Source of the DNA: Bigelowiella natans CCMP2755
Lineage: Eukaryota; Cercozoa; Chlorarachniophyceae
Assembly: GCA_000320545.1 (NCBI GenBank)
Contig: ADNK01002335.1
Span: forward strand, 1 to 32,103
Direction: 5' to 3'
DNA: 32,103 bases
A program made the position numbers and the translations under genes. Below the pieces are notes generated by a model. That model was not told where the DNA came from and made no database searches. It saw only the letters and a list, made by a program, of their open reading frames with translations. The stretch's first letter is position 1; every line of letters begins with the position of its first letter. Shown here piece by piece: positions 10,200 through 21,956 of the stretch.

Positions 10200-11092
10200 T
10201 CCATCGGCCTCGCTGGTCACGTAACGATGAGCTTGACTATATTCATCGTCGCGCCCGCTCACCAGTCATCATGATAATATGAATGAGATTCAGCAGGCAC
10301 AATCTATTATGAATTTGTCGTTAATGTAACACTGGCATATACCTGCACAAAGACATAACCCTATACCTACACATGGTATGCTTCAATGGCTCACCAGCAT
10401 ACCAATGCGCTACATCGCATTATAGCGCACACTGCGTCCACATACAGCATGAGTGCTAGAGTGTGTAAACCGCAGTATAGAAGTCTAGAAGTGCACAGCT
10501 ACCTAGTAGCTACCAATGCGCTACATCGCATTATAGCAGACACTGCGTCCACATACAGCATGCTAGCATGAGTGATCGTATACGGACAGTGCGATCGATG
10601 GATGTACGTGTTGCGAACAGATGCTATGTGGCGTCTGAAGTAGAGGAGCACCAATGCGTCGTGCTGCGTTGTTACGTACGACGTGCTGCTATATGCACAC
10701 ACGCCGCGTGTGCTAGCGTGCTGCATGCGATCGATGTGCATGATGTCCAATTTTGGAACATTCTAGCATTTGCACGTAGGCACGGCAATGAGGATGAGAA
10801 GTAAGGAAGGTTTCTGCGTTCACGATGCATGTTTGTGCGCATGCTCCACGCACTGCTAGACTGCACCTGCCATGCAAAACAGCATACAAGTTGCAGCGCT
10901 ACGGGACAACGCAATGCTCAGTCCACTAGCTAAGCTGTGAAGGTGAGCGGTGAAGAGCTTCGCGAAGTGCACACTCACTTGTGGTTCAAATTGATGTCGT
11001 GTCCTGGTCATTCGGTACATTGTTGACATTCACCAATCTAGCAATGGGTGTTCGATTTCTTGGAACAACGCAACACAGGCATCACCACGTGT
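10200..11092. other. Convergent spacer between protein A and the PH-G-alpha gene
   Basis: No exon can be supported. It contains a 52-bp direct repeat (10400-10451 and 10511-10562) and many short palindromes (GCATGC, GCTAGC, CGATCG, GTAC). TGTAA occurs about 125 nt after the protein A stop but cannot be called a polyadenylation signal on one example. Confidence 0.5.
10400..10562. repeat. 52-bp direct repeat, two copies 111 bp apart
   Basis: Copies at 10400-10451 and 10511-10562 both begin TACCAATGCGCTACATCGCA and end ACATACAGCATG. They differ at only two adjacent bases (GC versus AG), so the duplication is recent. A fragment beginning ACCAATGCG recurs near 10651. There is no coding potential and no sign of a transposon end. 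Confidence 0.9.
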
Positions 11093-11422
11093 CTAGGCAT
11101 GCTTGGAGGAATCGATGGCATGCTGGTCGAATTCTGCAAAGATGGGCTCCATCTTTTTGTTTTCGACGGCGGATACGATGTGAACGGCAACCTTCCTCGG
11201 ATGGGACGCGATGCTGGCGCACTTGCGCATGAACTTGTCCTGAATGTACTTCAAGCAATGATCGTACGAGTTTGCGGACTTCTCTTCGACATCCGGAAAG
11301 CACACACTGAGCGGCACGACTCTACGCGCGGATGGAGACAAACAAAGAGAGGCGAACAACGTCAATTTCACGGAGGTACAAACACGCCAAAAAAATCGGT
11401 TCTCTTGCTCTGTAATCCAGTC

Positions 11423-11461
<39 letters not shown>

Positions 11462-12961
11462 TTCTCTTTTTTTTGGCGCTGTCATCATGTCATCCTCACC
11501 TGATTTTCTCCTTGAAGAGATCGTCTTTATTGAACAGCACCGAGATCGGGATGCCGTGCAGCACGGGGTCCCGGCACACCTTCTCGAAGTTCTGCAGCTG
11601 CATGCAGAGGGCGTTGTTGGTGTGCTTGTCGTCCACCTGTCAAGGAGGAGAAGAAGAAGAAGAAGAAGATGATGATGATGATGACGAAGAAGAAGACGAA
11701 GAAGAGATGTATAAATGGTAGCGACGAGGTAACCAAGTAAAGGAAACAGCGAATAACCAAAATCTAACATGGAATGGGAAAATAGTGAGTGGGTAGGTCC
11801 GGTGTTGGTGAAGACAGATGCCCTGCTCATCAGTACTTTTCGCTGATGACCCTTACTGTTGGATGGACGTTGGGCGCATGAGAATGAATGACTACCTGAT
11901 CGTACGTGCTGAGGTCCACGACGAAGAATATTCTCGTGTGCTTCGAGAGATACTTGACCCAGCTGATGTAGAAATGATAGATGTATTCATCAGTGTGTGT
12001 ATGTGTGTGTGTACGCGTGTGTGTGCGTTGGTCGTCGATATATCAGATAGTAGGCAACGATATCCTCGTTGTTTGACTCGTAGCGTTGTATCTATTCGCG
12101 CGCTGCGTGCTTGCGTGAATGCGCACCCGCGATTCTCGATCGTGTCATTTTCGCCAGAGAGGTCCACCAACTTAATTTCCAGCTGTCGACCAAAACAACA
12201 CCACAACGCACTTTAAGATAAGCGGAACTCGGAGGTGGAAACTATCTTAGAAAGGAAATTGTCTAATTTATATGCAAGAAAGAGGATCTTTTTTCTCTGT
12301 CGTAGCTCGCGTCGTTAACGGTTACTTTCTTCTGGTTGATCTCGAAGCCGAAGGAGACAACCCGCAGCGCTCCCTTGGCGTTCTGCTCCGGCCAGCGAAT
12401 GATGTCTTCATCGCTCGGTAAGTACCCGTCGGACTGTGCGGCCGCCAGTAATAAATAAAGAACGAACGAATCAATACGGCGATCAAAATCGCATTGTCAT
12501 CGGTGGCGCAGAGACGCAACATTAGCAACGAAAATGACGATGATGACACGACGATGATGGCGGCATGCTCACGCCCCGTCACTACTAGGAGCACGATATC
12601 AGCTTCGGAATAGCGTCCAGACGGTTTGCACAACTACCTTGGGATTATGTTTGCCGCTGCTGTCGCTGCTCCTCTTAGAATCGGCTATAGATCCTTTTGT
12701 GCTCTCCTCCGCAATCGTCTCGGTGCGTTCGAAGAAGTAAGCTGCAGAGTCACCCACGCTGTACCTGAGGCGTTCATGCACAAAGAACCTCTCAAATGCG
12801 CGAAATCGCAATTGCCTTCACCCCAAGAAACAGATTCTCGCCTCGGTCGGTGGAAATCGCGGGAGGGAAGATTTTAAATGTCGTGCTCCTCGTCTATGAA
12901 GCCCGTGATTAGAGATGTTCTTCACGCTCATATGTACACATGGGTACATCCAATCTTTACT

Positions 12962-13004
<43 letters not shown>

Positions 13005-13542
13005 TCATACGTTCCGAAATGATATCTGAGCGCATAGGCCTTCTTGATGCTCTCCTGAGCCCACAGTTGTGCGATGGCCTTGCCAAGCTTGGCCGAGAAC
13101 TGCAAGCTCTCCTACGATTTGGGGGGGGGGAGGGAGGGGGGATGAGAAACATGTGTTGATATTCACATATGATGAGCGAAGGCACTTAGCATAGACCATC
13201 CCCCCCCCCTCTCCTCTTTGCCCCTCTCTTTTCCCAGGCAACAGTCTTGGTATTGAGTGATCCTCACCGTTCTATGTAGCTCCTTCCAGGCGTCCTCAAT
13301 TGTCTATCAGTGCGGGTGCGCGAGATGCGTTTGTGAGTGATGTTAAATTTTTACGTGTAGATATACGAATAAACTAATTTCATTGTTTCGTTTTTTTGTG
13401 GGAAGCATAGTTGGGATCTGAATCGGGGATGCCACTCGAGATGATGTTGTTTGCGTTTGCGAGCACGATGATTATGGCGTGCCTCACCTCAATCGCTTCT
13501 TGGCATTTGTCTCCGAGATCGAATTGCTTGAAGAACCTTTAA

Positions 13543-13583
<41 letters not shown>

Positions 13584-13678
13584 GGAGAGAGAGGGAGGTG
13601 ATATTAAACCATCGATAAGGTGTCGGTGGAGGCTGTGTATGTGGTACCCCATCACCCCCTCCCCCTCTCCACCCCCAA

Positions 13679-13709
<31 letters not shown>

Positions 13710-14364
13710 ACCATCATCACCACCACCACCATTGGCAGCATCATCATAATCTTCGTCTCGTGCTCCACAAACGCGCTAGCCCACGCACTCATTCTTCCAA
13801 TCTTCGAGCTGCTTCGGGTTGATGAGGCTCTTTTGCTTGGCCTTGAGCTCCTCCGCAATGGCAACAATCGCGGGAACCTTGTCCAGATCGTTCTGCGCCT
13901 CGATCAGCAGCTGTCGGTAGCGGTGGAACATGTCGCCACACCTGGAGGAGAGGAGGGAGGGAGGGGGCGGGAAGCAGGGGAAGTTAGGTGGGTGATTTGT
14001 GGTTGGGGGTATCGAGCGAAGATAATAATGTTTTCCCAAAAAATCGTGATCTCGAGTCGTTGTTGCGCCTTACTCTGCCTTAGAGCTAAGATGCCTCTCC
14101 AAGAGCTGCAGAGACTCCTTGCGGTTGCTCGTCTTCAACATCCCTTTTATCTGCCCTATCAGGCCCGATTCACTCATACCGTGCGACTGTATTGGTCAGG
14201 AAGGGGGGGTGGGGGGGGGGGGGGGATGGTGAGAATACACGCTGCTATTCGTTTTCAGGTGAGTGCTGGGGAGGGCACGGTGAAGATGCGATCGGGTTCA
14301 GAAAGACCTTCTGGCGAAGGCGATTGCAATGATAGATCATCCGTCTCATTGCCACTATGACCCT

Positions 14365-14406
<42 letters not shown>

Positions 14407-14952
14407 TCCATGTCCCCCCCTTAAAAGCTTTCAAAAAATTGGGGGGGATGTCTGAACAATAACCCAAACCCCCCCCCCCCCACACACACACACAAACACA
14501 CAAGCATACGATGCAATAGCCACATGTAGCTGTCGCACACTCTCTTCGTCGCAACAAAAAAAGGAACCAGCGACAGCAGCAGCAGTAGCGACAACAACTG
14601 GTGAAAAACAACGACGACAACTACCAACCCTTTGTAAATCAATTCTCTACACTTGACACGGTGCTCATCCAAGTTGCGCTTGCAGTGACGCATCAGCTGA
14701 AGACACATAGCATTATCGTATTAGCTGTAGCAACACACAACTCTCTCTCTGCTCTCTCTCTCTCTCTCTTTCTATGTACACTCACATGTGTATGGGAGAG
14801 GGGGGAGAAAGGCGAAACTGCTGTCAGCATTTAAGTATATCAGCATCGCGGCCCTCCATCACCTGCTTCCTCACTGTCGACTTTCCTGACCCCAAATGAC
14901 CGACAAGAAGAATCTGCAACGACACACACACACACACACAGGAGGGGAAGAA

Positions 14953-14983
<31 letters not shown>

Positions 14984-15466
14984 TTTAAATATGGAACAAA
15001 TCGAAATAGTTTAAAAAAAAAAAAAAAATGAATAAAAGCGGTCGTTGCAGCAGGCCAAGGTTCCAACAAAGTGCGTGTAAACACCTCAATCTCGAGGTTA
15101 TGCATCTTCTTCTCGATCTCCTTCTTGTCAATGATCTTCTCATACCTAGCAAGAAGAAAACTGTACATGAGTGGGGGGGGAAGAGTTGGCAACAAATATT
15201 CCTAGCCAGGTGGGAGGCACGTAGTTATCCTTGCTTCACGCACCCTCACGATCTATTCCTCTCGCCTCTTCTCCTCTCCCTCTATATGGGATGATGATAT
15301 GCACGTGTCTGTGTGCGTGCTCTCGATGATTGGGGCCTTACTGTCTGAAGACTCTCCTTCGGCACTTGCTGTCTTTCGTCGTCGCGAAGTTCTGCATCAG
15401 ACTCCAGACATCCCTCTCCTCAAGCAATCTGACATTTTAAGGAAAATTCACAGAGATTGTAATGTC

Positions 15467-15518
<52 letters not shown>

Positions 15519-18500
15519 TCAGAGAGGCGGAGCACCAATGCATGCATTGCTGGCCCTTTTTCACACTGACGACACCTGTGCTTCTCCTGTAGCAACGACA
15601 TGAAGGCGGTGGTTTCTCCCAGAAGAGGGATCTCCTTGAGGAGCAGCTCAACGCTCGACTTGATCTTCTTCGAGAGGGCGTTCTTCTCCACACCGAGGTG
15701 GTCCATCGCCGAGAGGCGCAGCTGCTGCAGAAAGAGCAGTGCTTTCTTAAGGAGGGCGACCTCGACGTGGATGTTCTTGAGCCACACACTCCCCACGGAC
15801 CGCAGCGTCATGGGCGCCACCGTGCGCGGAGTTGCCGGGGCGCTCTTCGACCGAATCCGCGAGGATCTGGGGCTTCCTGTCCCTCCTTCCCCTGGGCCGT
15901 CCTCCAGAATCTTCTCCCTACGCTGTCTGAGGGCGCTCTCGAGTGCTCGCTGGTCCAGCACGAACCCAGCTGAGTCCGCACCCCCCTCGCCGCCGTGGAG
16001 GTCGCTGTCCTCGCGCACCTGCAGCGCGTGGATGCAGAGCCGCTTGGAGTTGATGAGGTGCTCGTCGTCAAGGCCACGCATCTCGCGGCGGAACATGTAT
16101 TCCTTGGCGGTCGGGTCCGGGATGAACAGCTTCTTCGACGGCGTCTGCAGCACCAAGCACTCGGCCAGCTTCACAAGGTGCGCCGTGTTGTTCCAGAGGC
16201 AGTTCAGGTGCGGGGTCAGCTCGGAGGAGAACTCGGCGATGTGGTACTGCGCCGTGGTGATGATCGAAAGAAGGATCTGGTGCATGAGCTTGATGCTGGT
16301 GGAGTGGCACGGGGCCATGACCGCCAGGATTGTGGATCGGATGACGCTTGCGAACCCGGAGAGGTTGCGGTTTGACAGCGCCTGCCAATGCAGGGTGTTG
16401 ATGATGGTGATCAGATATGCCTGGCACCTGCTGGCTAAAGAGCTGCGGATGGATGGGATGTCAAAGAGCAGGGGTAGCAGGCTTGTCTGCCACTTGGAGC
16501 ACCCCATCAGTGTCTCGCAGTTGACTGTGTTCTTCACCAGGATGTAGAGGATGTCTTTCACGCTGTTATTCGAACGGGGGGGGGGGAGATGGGGGGAGAA
16601 GATAAAGAAGATCAGGTCCCAGTAAATTAATGCTGTGCACCCGTTGTGCGTGTAAGTATGAATGATGCAGAACGCGGAAGAAAAAATGGACCGAAAATTC
16701 ACCAAAATCATCCTTATTTTGTGTTGTGGGCTCAAGCGCTTATTTCACTGAATCATTGATTTTTGAGATGTTGCAGTTTGAAAGAAATCATCATCATTAT
16801 CTTTTTCTTCTTTTTCATATCCTCGTCATCATCATCATCATCATCATCATCGTCGTCGTCGTCGTCGTCGTCGTCATCGTCATTATCATCATTATCACAA
16901 ATCCACAAAGCAAGCAATGACTAACCCTTGGAGCCTCGGGTAGATGTGGCTACCATTGAGGTTCGCAAAGACGGCGAGCCAGACGCTCGGGTTCTGCACG
17001 TGCCGGTCACTCTGCCTGAAGGTCCGCCCGATGTCGCTGTTCAGCTTTTCGATGGGCGTCGTGAGGATGCCGAGAAGGGCCTTGTGGATCTGCAAGATCT
17101 TGTCGATCGAGACCGAGGACGTGATGGTGGCTATGTAGCGAGCAAACTTGACGCCCAGCGTCTCCGGATTGACGGCGCAGGCCAGGCGCTGCTTCGTGAC
17201 CAGGAGCAGCCAAAGGACTCGCAGTCCGAGCGACTCCCCCTTCTCCCCCATGACATGGTTTTGGATGGCCTCGATGAGCGTCTCGACGACCTCGGACCGC
17301 GTGTCGATCAGGTAGCGAAACACCATGAGCTGCTCGTCGATATCCAGCATGGAGGTCATGTCCTTGGTGATGCGCGTGTTCTTGAAGCTCAGTGCGGTGG
17401 TGTGGTCGCCCTGAGCCCAGGAGATGATCTTGCGGTGCCTCCCCTTCGGCGTTTCAGCCGTCGCCTTCGCATCTGGCTGCTCGGTAGCTTTGAAGTTCCC
17501 CAGGTTGCTGAAGCTGTCCATGAGCTTCGCAGAAGAAGGAGCGCCCGTGGGCTTGAGAGAGCCCCTCTTCCGACTCATCTGGCTGTTGAGGATGGCCATC
17601 CGGACCTTTGAGCGTTCTATAGATTTTGGCGGCGGCGGCGGCGGAAATTTCTTTAGATTCGGGGAGCTGACGGACGTTGCAGAGCGCTTGTGCTTCTTAT
17701 TATGCTGCCGCCGCTCTGTCTTCTGCGGGTTCACAGCAAGATGCTTCATCTTGGGTGGCGGGGGTGGGGGAGGGCGGCGCGGCGAGCGCGAGCCTTTGCG
17801 TCTCGAAGGCGAAACAGAACCGCGGCGCATCCTTGAGGGGGGAACTCGCGAGGAGACTGCCGTTGTCGCCGGTGACGCGAGTCGCCTGGAAGAGGGTCCT
17901 ATAGCTCCTCCCCCCCCTCCTCCAACTTCCCCAATCGTCCTTCTAGATGTGGACAAATCCATTGGCTTCCCTCCTTCCGTCCCGTGGAGAGTAGAGCCAC
18001 TGACAGGGAGGTTGACGCTGGAGTACCTGATGATGATGAGTGAGGATGAGGGTGATGAAGATGAAGATGAAAGTGATTCAGGTTGCTTATAATCATTGGT
18101 GTGAGAGGGCGATTTGCGTTGTTGCCTCCACGTCTCCTTCCTCCCCTTGATGTTCAAAGTGCCTCTCCTCGTTACTACCCTTATTGGCCTAGATACCCCC
18201 TCCCCCCTCCTCCCCCTCGTGCACATTATGTAGTAGTAAGGAGTGGTAGTAGTAGTTGCAGTACTCAGTAGCGTCGATTTGGTTGTGCGAGCTCGTCGGT
18301 CCATAGCCGCCTTGCCGCAGGGCCTTTTTGATATCGGCATCTGAGCGGATGCTGCTCGGGTTCTCGCTGTTGCGGCGGCTGGGGTTTCGGAGGTTCACGC
18401 GCCGCCGCCCGGATGGATCTAACCGCGGCGTGACGGAGCCCCATTTGCTGACGTTCACTTGGGGGTCTGCAAAGACGAGTAGAGAGAAGGAGCGGGAAAG

Positions 18501-18769
18501 AGCGGGGGGGAGAAAGGATCAGGGAGTCAAAAGGAGGGTTCGTTCGAAGATGGTCGTGTTATTTTAGTGCTTGACCAACTCCATGCCCTATCCCTGCTGC
18601 ATCCCCCCACGGGAACACCATTACTAGGCCCCTGTCCTATGCTACTTACCGCCCGCTTGGCTTTCGGCTCGGGGAGGAGAAATCAGCAGGTGAATGAATA
18701 ACCGCAGGATGGTCTCGTTGTTTGTGAAATGAGTCAGTAGCTTCTTCAACAGGCCCTGGCAATGTAGTA

Positions 18770-18805
<36 letters not shown>

Positions 18806-20236
18806 TGGTGTGCATGTGAATCATGAATACCTAGCGCTGTACATCAGGGTGGCAAATGTACGCTATTAATATTCTCCAATAGTGATAATAAGGAAGGAGC
18901 ACAACCGCAGGAATCTATGTCCTCTCCCCCCCCCCCCCCCTCCCCTCCTCCTCCTCCTTCACTTCCCTTCTCTATTCTACTATCATTTACCTGGTTACCG
19001 AGACCTAGCTTATAGAGCTCAGAACCGAACACGTTCTCCTCATCCGTCACCGTGCTGCGACAAAGCATCGCTTTAGGCAAGAGCAAGCGTGGAATGTACT
19101 CCAAGATACTTTCTTAACCTATCTGCCCCTCTCCCTCTCCCTCTCTCTCTTTCTCTATCTCTCCCAGTCACCCTCAGGGTGGAGCAAATACAAACCTCTC
19201 TCCAAGATGATTAGGCTGGTTTTGTTTTCCCTCCTGGTGCCAGAATGTCTTCAGCCATGTCGGAGCTTGCGTGCGGTCTGATGGTTGATATTTGTGGACG
19301 CGTCGTACGTGATATTTAAGGGAGCGTGATGATGTGGATAGCTAATAGGCTGCGAATATGCACAAATATGAGTATTAAAACCTTTCGAGGCCCTCTTCCG
19401 ATCTCCGCCTCGTCGCACGTGCGATATAAGCTCACCAATCATCTGCCGAAGGGATATACATCAGAAAAGACAACGAAAATGGGATACATCGGCAGTTGCT
19501 TTCGGTGTGAAATTAACCTTCGACCATTGCAGAGCACCCTCCGGTGTCGTATCCATAAGCTTTAATACCCTGAAGACAATAACACGGTCATATATACAAA
19601 TTGATAAATAAATAAATATTTTACATATGTAACGGGACCTATCGTCAGTGATGATGTCAAACCGACGCCCTGCTTTCTTAGGCAAGAGGTTCACACTCAA
19701 AATATCCGCCACTGACACAAACCCTGAGAATTACGAGGATGTCAGATGAAATAACGATCCATTCAGAATAATCACAGAAGCCGCACCCAATGGGAAGTTT
19801 TCGCCAGGATTCTTGTACCACGTCAGAGAATTGCTGCCGATAACGAAGTACCTGCCGGTCAACACACCATTGTCACCTAGAGGCTCTGAATTCCAGATGA
19901 GACATGGTATCTAAGGGTGCAATGGTACCGTTTCTCCCATCCAACGAAGTTTGCGTTCTTCTTCATCAAGAACCCCGCTTTAAGCGTCGTCGAAATCCCT
20001 TCCGATTCTACGTTTCATTTTGTTTTCAAACATGGGTGTCATACGTAGGAACTGGGCAATGGTCTGATCATACCCCAGATATAAAGATTACCTGCATTGG
20101 AGTGGCAGTGGCCAACACTTCGAATGGCCTCGAGGATTTTCTTCTTCTGCTTCTCCAACCCGCTTTTATCTAGCAAAGCAATTCCCTTGCCGAAGTTGAT
20201 GAAAGACTTCTTTTTTCTATGCCGCCTCGAAATCAT
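11093..20236 (-). CDS. PH domain - helical region - degenerate G-alpha fusion protein, about 1467 aa
   Basis: Likely membrane-recruited signalling protein. Minus-strand exons: 20236-20092, 20007-19929, 19851-19787, 19723-19639, 19569-19518, 19248-19196, 19108-18991, 18755-18650, 18466-18265, 18026-16926, 16562-15576, 15428-15342, 15145-15085, 14913-14863, 14696-14625, 14150-14074, 13941-13789, 13536-13488, 13303-13268, 13111-13011, 12764-12638, 12433-12326, 12182-12127, 11962-11896, 11636-11500, 11321-11093. All phases agree and the sum is 1468 codons. Residues about 57-142 are a PH domain (LKAGFLMKKNANFVGWEKRY, FDIITDDR, ALQW). About 300-500 is basic, Ser-rich and low in complexity, with poly-Pro near 387 and 430. 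About 530-1000 is long, helical and ARM/HEAT-like, with no family assigned. From about 1009 it is G-alpha. The exon 19248-19196 and the acceptor at 20007 are the weakest calls. If the fusion is wrong, a separate G-alpha gene would start at 15397. Confidence 0.72.
11421..11458. repeat. (CT)n tract in the PH-G-alpha gene
   Basis: Purine (GA) on the sense strand, within the intron 11322-11499. Confidence 0.9.
12964..13000. repeat. (CT)n tract in the PH-G-alpha gene
   Basis: Within the intron 12765-13010, GA on the sense strand and directly next to the donor of the exon ending at 13011. Confidence 0.9.
13547..13708. repeat. (GA)n followed by (CT)n in one G-alpha intron
   Basis: A GA run (13547-13598) and a CT run (13679-13708) in the intron 13537-13788 are complementary and could form a long intronic hairpin. 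Confidence 0.85.
14367..14502. repeat. (GA)n, poly-C and (CA)n tracts in a G-alpha intron
   Basis: Within the intron 14151-14624. A G run at 14204-14224 and a C run at 14469-14480 lie in the same intron. Confidence 0.85.
15472..15513. repeat. (TA)n tract in the intron joining the helical and G-alpha parts
   Basis: A perfect TA run fills the middle of the intron 15429-15575, whose splicing makes the fusion. Slippage here would not alter the coding sequence. Confidence 0.95.
16826..16890. repeat. (ATC)n/(GTC)n trinucleotide tract
   Basis: Intronic, between the two largest exons of the PH-G-alpha gene (intron 16563-16925). Confidence 0.9.
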
Positions 20237-21135
20237 ATTCTTCCCTTATAGCTTACTTCCTTATACGTGTGTCGTAGCGATCATCGATATCACTTCTGCG
20301 GCATAAATTATGAGCACTTGCATAAGAACATTTATCAACACCCAAGACGTTACGACTGGGCAGAGCAAAACGTGATACCCCGTGCTTCACGTCAAAAAGG
20401 TATTTCTCATCATAGATTATTTCCATATTCTGGCGTGCGTGATTGGACACTTCTTCCCAAACCTCCCCCCCCCCATTCCCCTTGCGGAGCACAGTCGCAT
20501 CATTCACCCCGAGGGAAGTCAGTTTCTTTTCAGGCTAAGGAGAACCCCACTGCAGATGTCGCACCATCAATATGAAGGACATTCCAAACGGTATTTCCTC
20601 AAGGTGCGCATGAGTTGTCGTATGATAATAATGTCAATCTTTTCTACTTATGCGACTTAGATATTCGCAAGCTTTTACAGCTGCAGCGCAGGGCCGAAAA
20701 GTATTTTCCAGCTAAGTAACCGATATCCTTTGAAGTCAGTGAAACTGTTCCGCCGGAATTAATTCTCCTAGAAACAAAGGCTGTTTATTTTCTTTCCGAC
20801 TAGCTCCCCCCGAAACCTGCGAAAAATCGTATTAAAAAAACGGGGGAGAAAATCACCCTGAAAACAACCAAAACTAGGTGGAGGAAGAATGAAAAACCCC
20901 GAGTCAGCGTTTGGTCCGGGCGATATTGTTCTTTGGAATGTTCCGAATATTTTAGTCAAATCTCAGTATAAAATCTGACTAAATTCGCAGTGTAAAAGGC
21001 CAATCATACCCCAGGCGAAGTGATCCCATCGAAGTATCAATTGATTTCGTGCCTCAAGAGGTAGCGAGCAAGGGGAGAGCTTGGAAGAAAGGACATTGCT
21101 GCTTCCTCTGCCGCTTTGCAAGAGGAGGAGGGACC
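20237..21135. promoter_or_regulatory. Divergent upstream region between the PH-G-alpha and tandem-TH1 genes
   Basis: About 0.9 kb separates the two chosen start codons. Several short open frames exist, but none has a recognised motif or a splice-phase partner. Extra 5' exons of either gene could hide here, because ATG 20236 follows directly after an AG that could act as an acceptor (GCATAG). Confidence 0.45.
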
Positions 21136-21921
21136 ATGTCAACGAAGGTTTACAAGAAAACGACGTATGTGGCCTCCCAGCTCACCGAGGCTCAGAGGAT
21201 GGAGATCATGAAGAAGATAATGACAGGTTTGTTCATTTGGGGATGGGGTCTTCACTTTCGGTGTCGTGACGCACTTGAACTCCTTTGAAAACGGAAGGAA
21301 AAGTAAATATGGTGAGATAACCACCCCGGAAATCCTTTTTATCTCAGGCGCAATGACACAAGAGGAAGCTTACGCAGCTGTGGTCAAAGATGCGCAGGTC
21401 ACGCCTCCCCCACTTCACTAGTGACCTGCTTCGAAAGAGGCATTATCAGATGATGTGAATTCACACTAATGACTATTGTTTTGAATAACCTCAGAAATCA
21501 GCCGATGTCAAGCCCACAGGTCATTATATTGGGGGCCCTTGTTTGAATTATTTAAAAAAAAGAAAAATGGAAGCATCCCCCCCCCCAATAAAAGTAAATA
21601 TCGTACTCCTCCTCTCTGTAGATCGCCTGCAAGTCTCGAAGGAAAAGAACTGGCTGGCATACATCAAGAAAGAGAAGCTATTCGAGGTGCGTTTGCGTTT
21701 CAGATCACTTCCCTATGTTTGGAATCGGCACGCTGTTGGGGGGGGGGGGAGCGCGACAGCTTCTATTTAAAAAAAAATCTGGATCCTTCATGAATCTCTT
21801 CCAACATAAATTACAGAAAGTAATATTCTCGGACTATGTGATGAAGATCAACGCCCAAGGACGCAAGCAACAGCGCATCATCGTCATCACAAATATAGCC
21901 CTGGTATGGTAAAATGCGTGT

Positions 21922-21956
<35 letters not shown>

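Larger units (their letters stand above)
11093..15397 (-). other. G-alpha module of the fusion protein (459 residues, degenerate G motifs)
   Basis: The module runs from MQNFATTKDSKCRRR to a stop at 11095-11093. In fusion numbering, the P-loop GHLGSGKST is at 1052-1060, preceded by a charged helix (YEKIIDKKEIEKKMHNLEIE) as in G-alpha. A long all-helical insert ends with YSVGDSAAYFFERTETIAEE, the counterpart of LNDSAAYFLDNLDRI. Switch I reads DEDIIRWPEQNAKG, without the usual catalytic Arg and Mg-binding Thr. The G3 motif is DLSGEN, where DVGGQ is normal, so the catalytic Gln is Glu. G4 is intact (FNKDDLF, NKxD at 1382-1385). G5 is VSAVEN, not TCAT. The C terminus DQHAIDSSKHA has no receptor-binding consensus. 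GTP hydrolysis is therefore expected to be slow or absent; binding may persist. Confidence 0.85.

Noticed and set aside
15342-15397. Independent G-alpha gene starting at Met 15397
   Set aside because: Possible, but the frame stays open upstream to a good acceptor that is phase-matched to the helical exon, there is no Met-Gly myristoylation start, and there is no room for a normal end of the upstream gene.
15600-16547. 315-codon open frame on the plus strand
   Set aside because: It lies opposite the phase-consistent helical exon of the PH-G-alpha gene, is Arg/Ser-rich and has no recognisable motif.
17590-17790. Poly-proline runs suggesting a formin FH1-FH2 protein
   Set aside because: No FH2 signature such as GNxMN follows; the gene instead continues into a helical region and G-alpha.
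16928-18092. Plus-strand open frames of more than 200 codons
   Set aside because: They are shadows of the large exon 16926-18026; the minus-strand frame has consistent splice phases on both sides.
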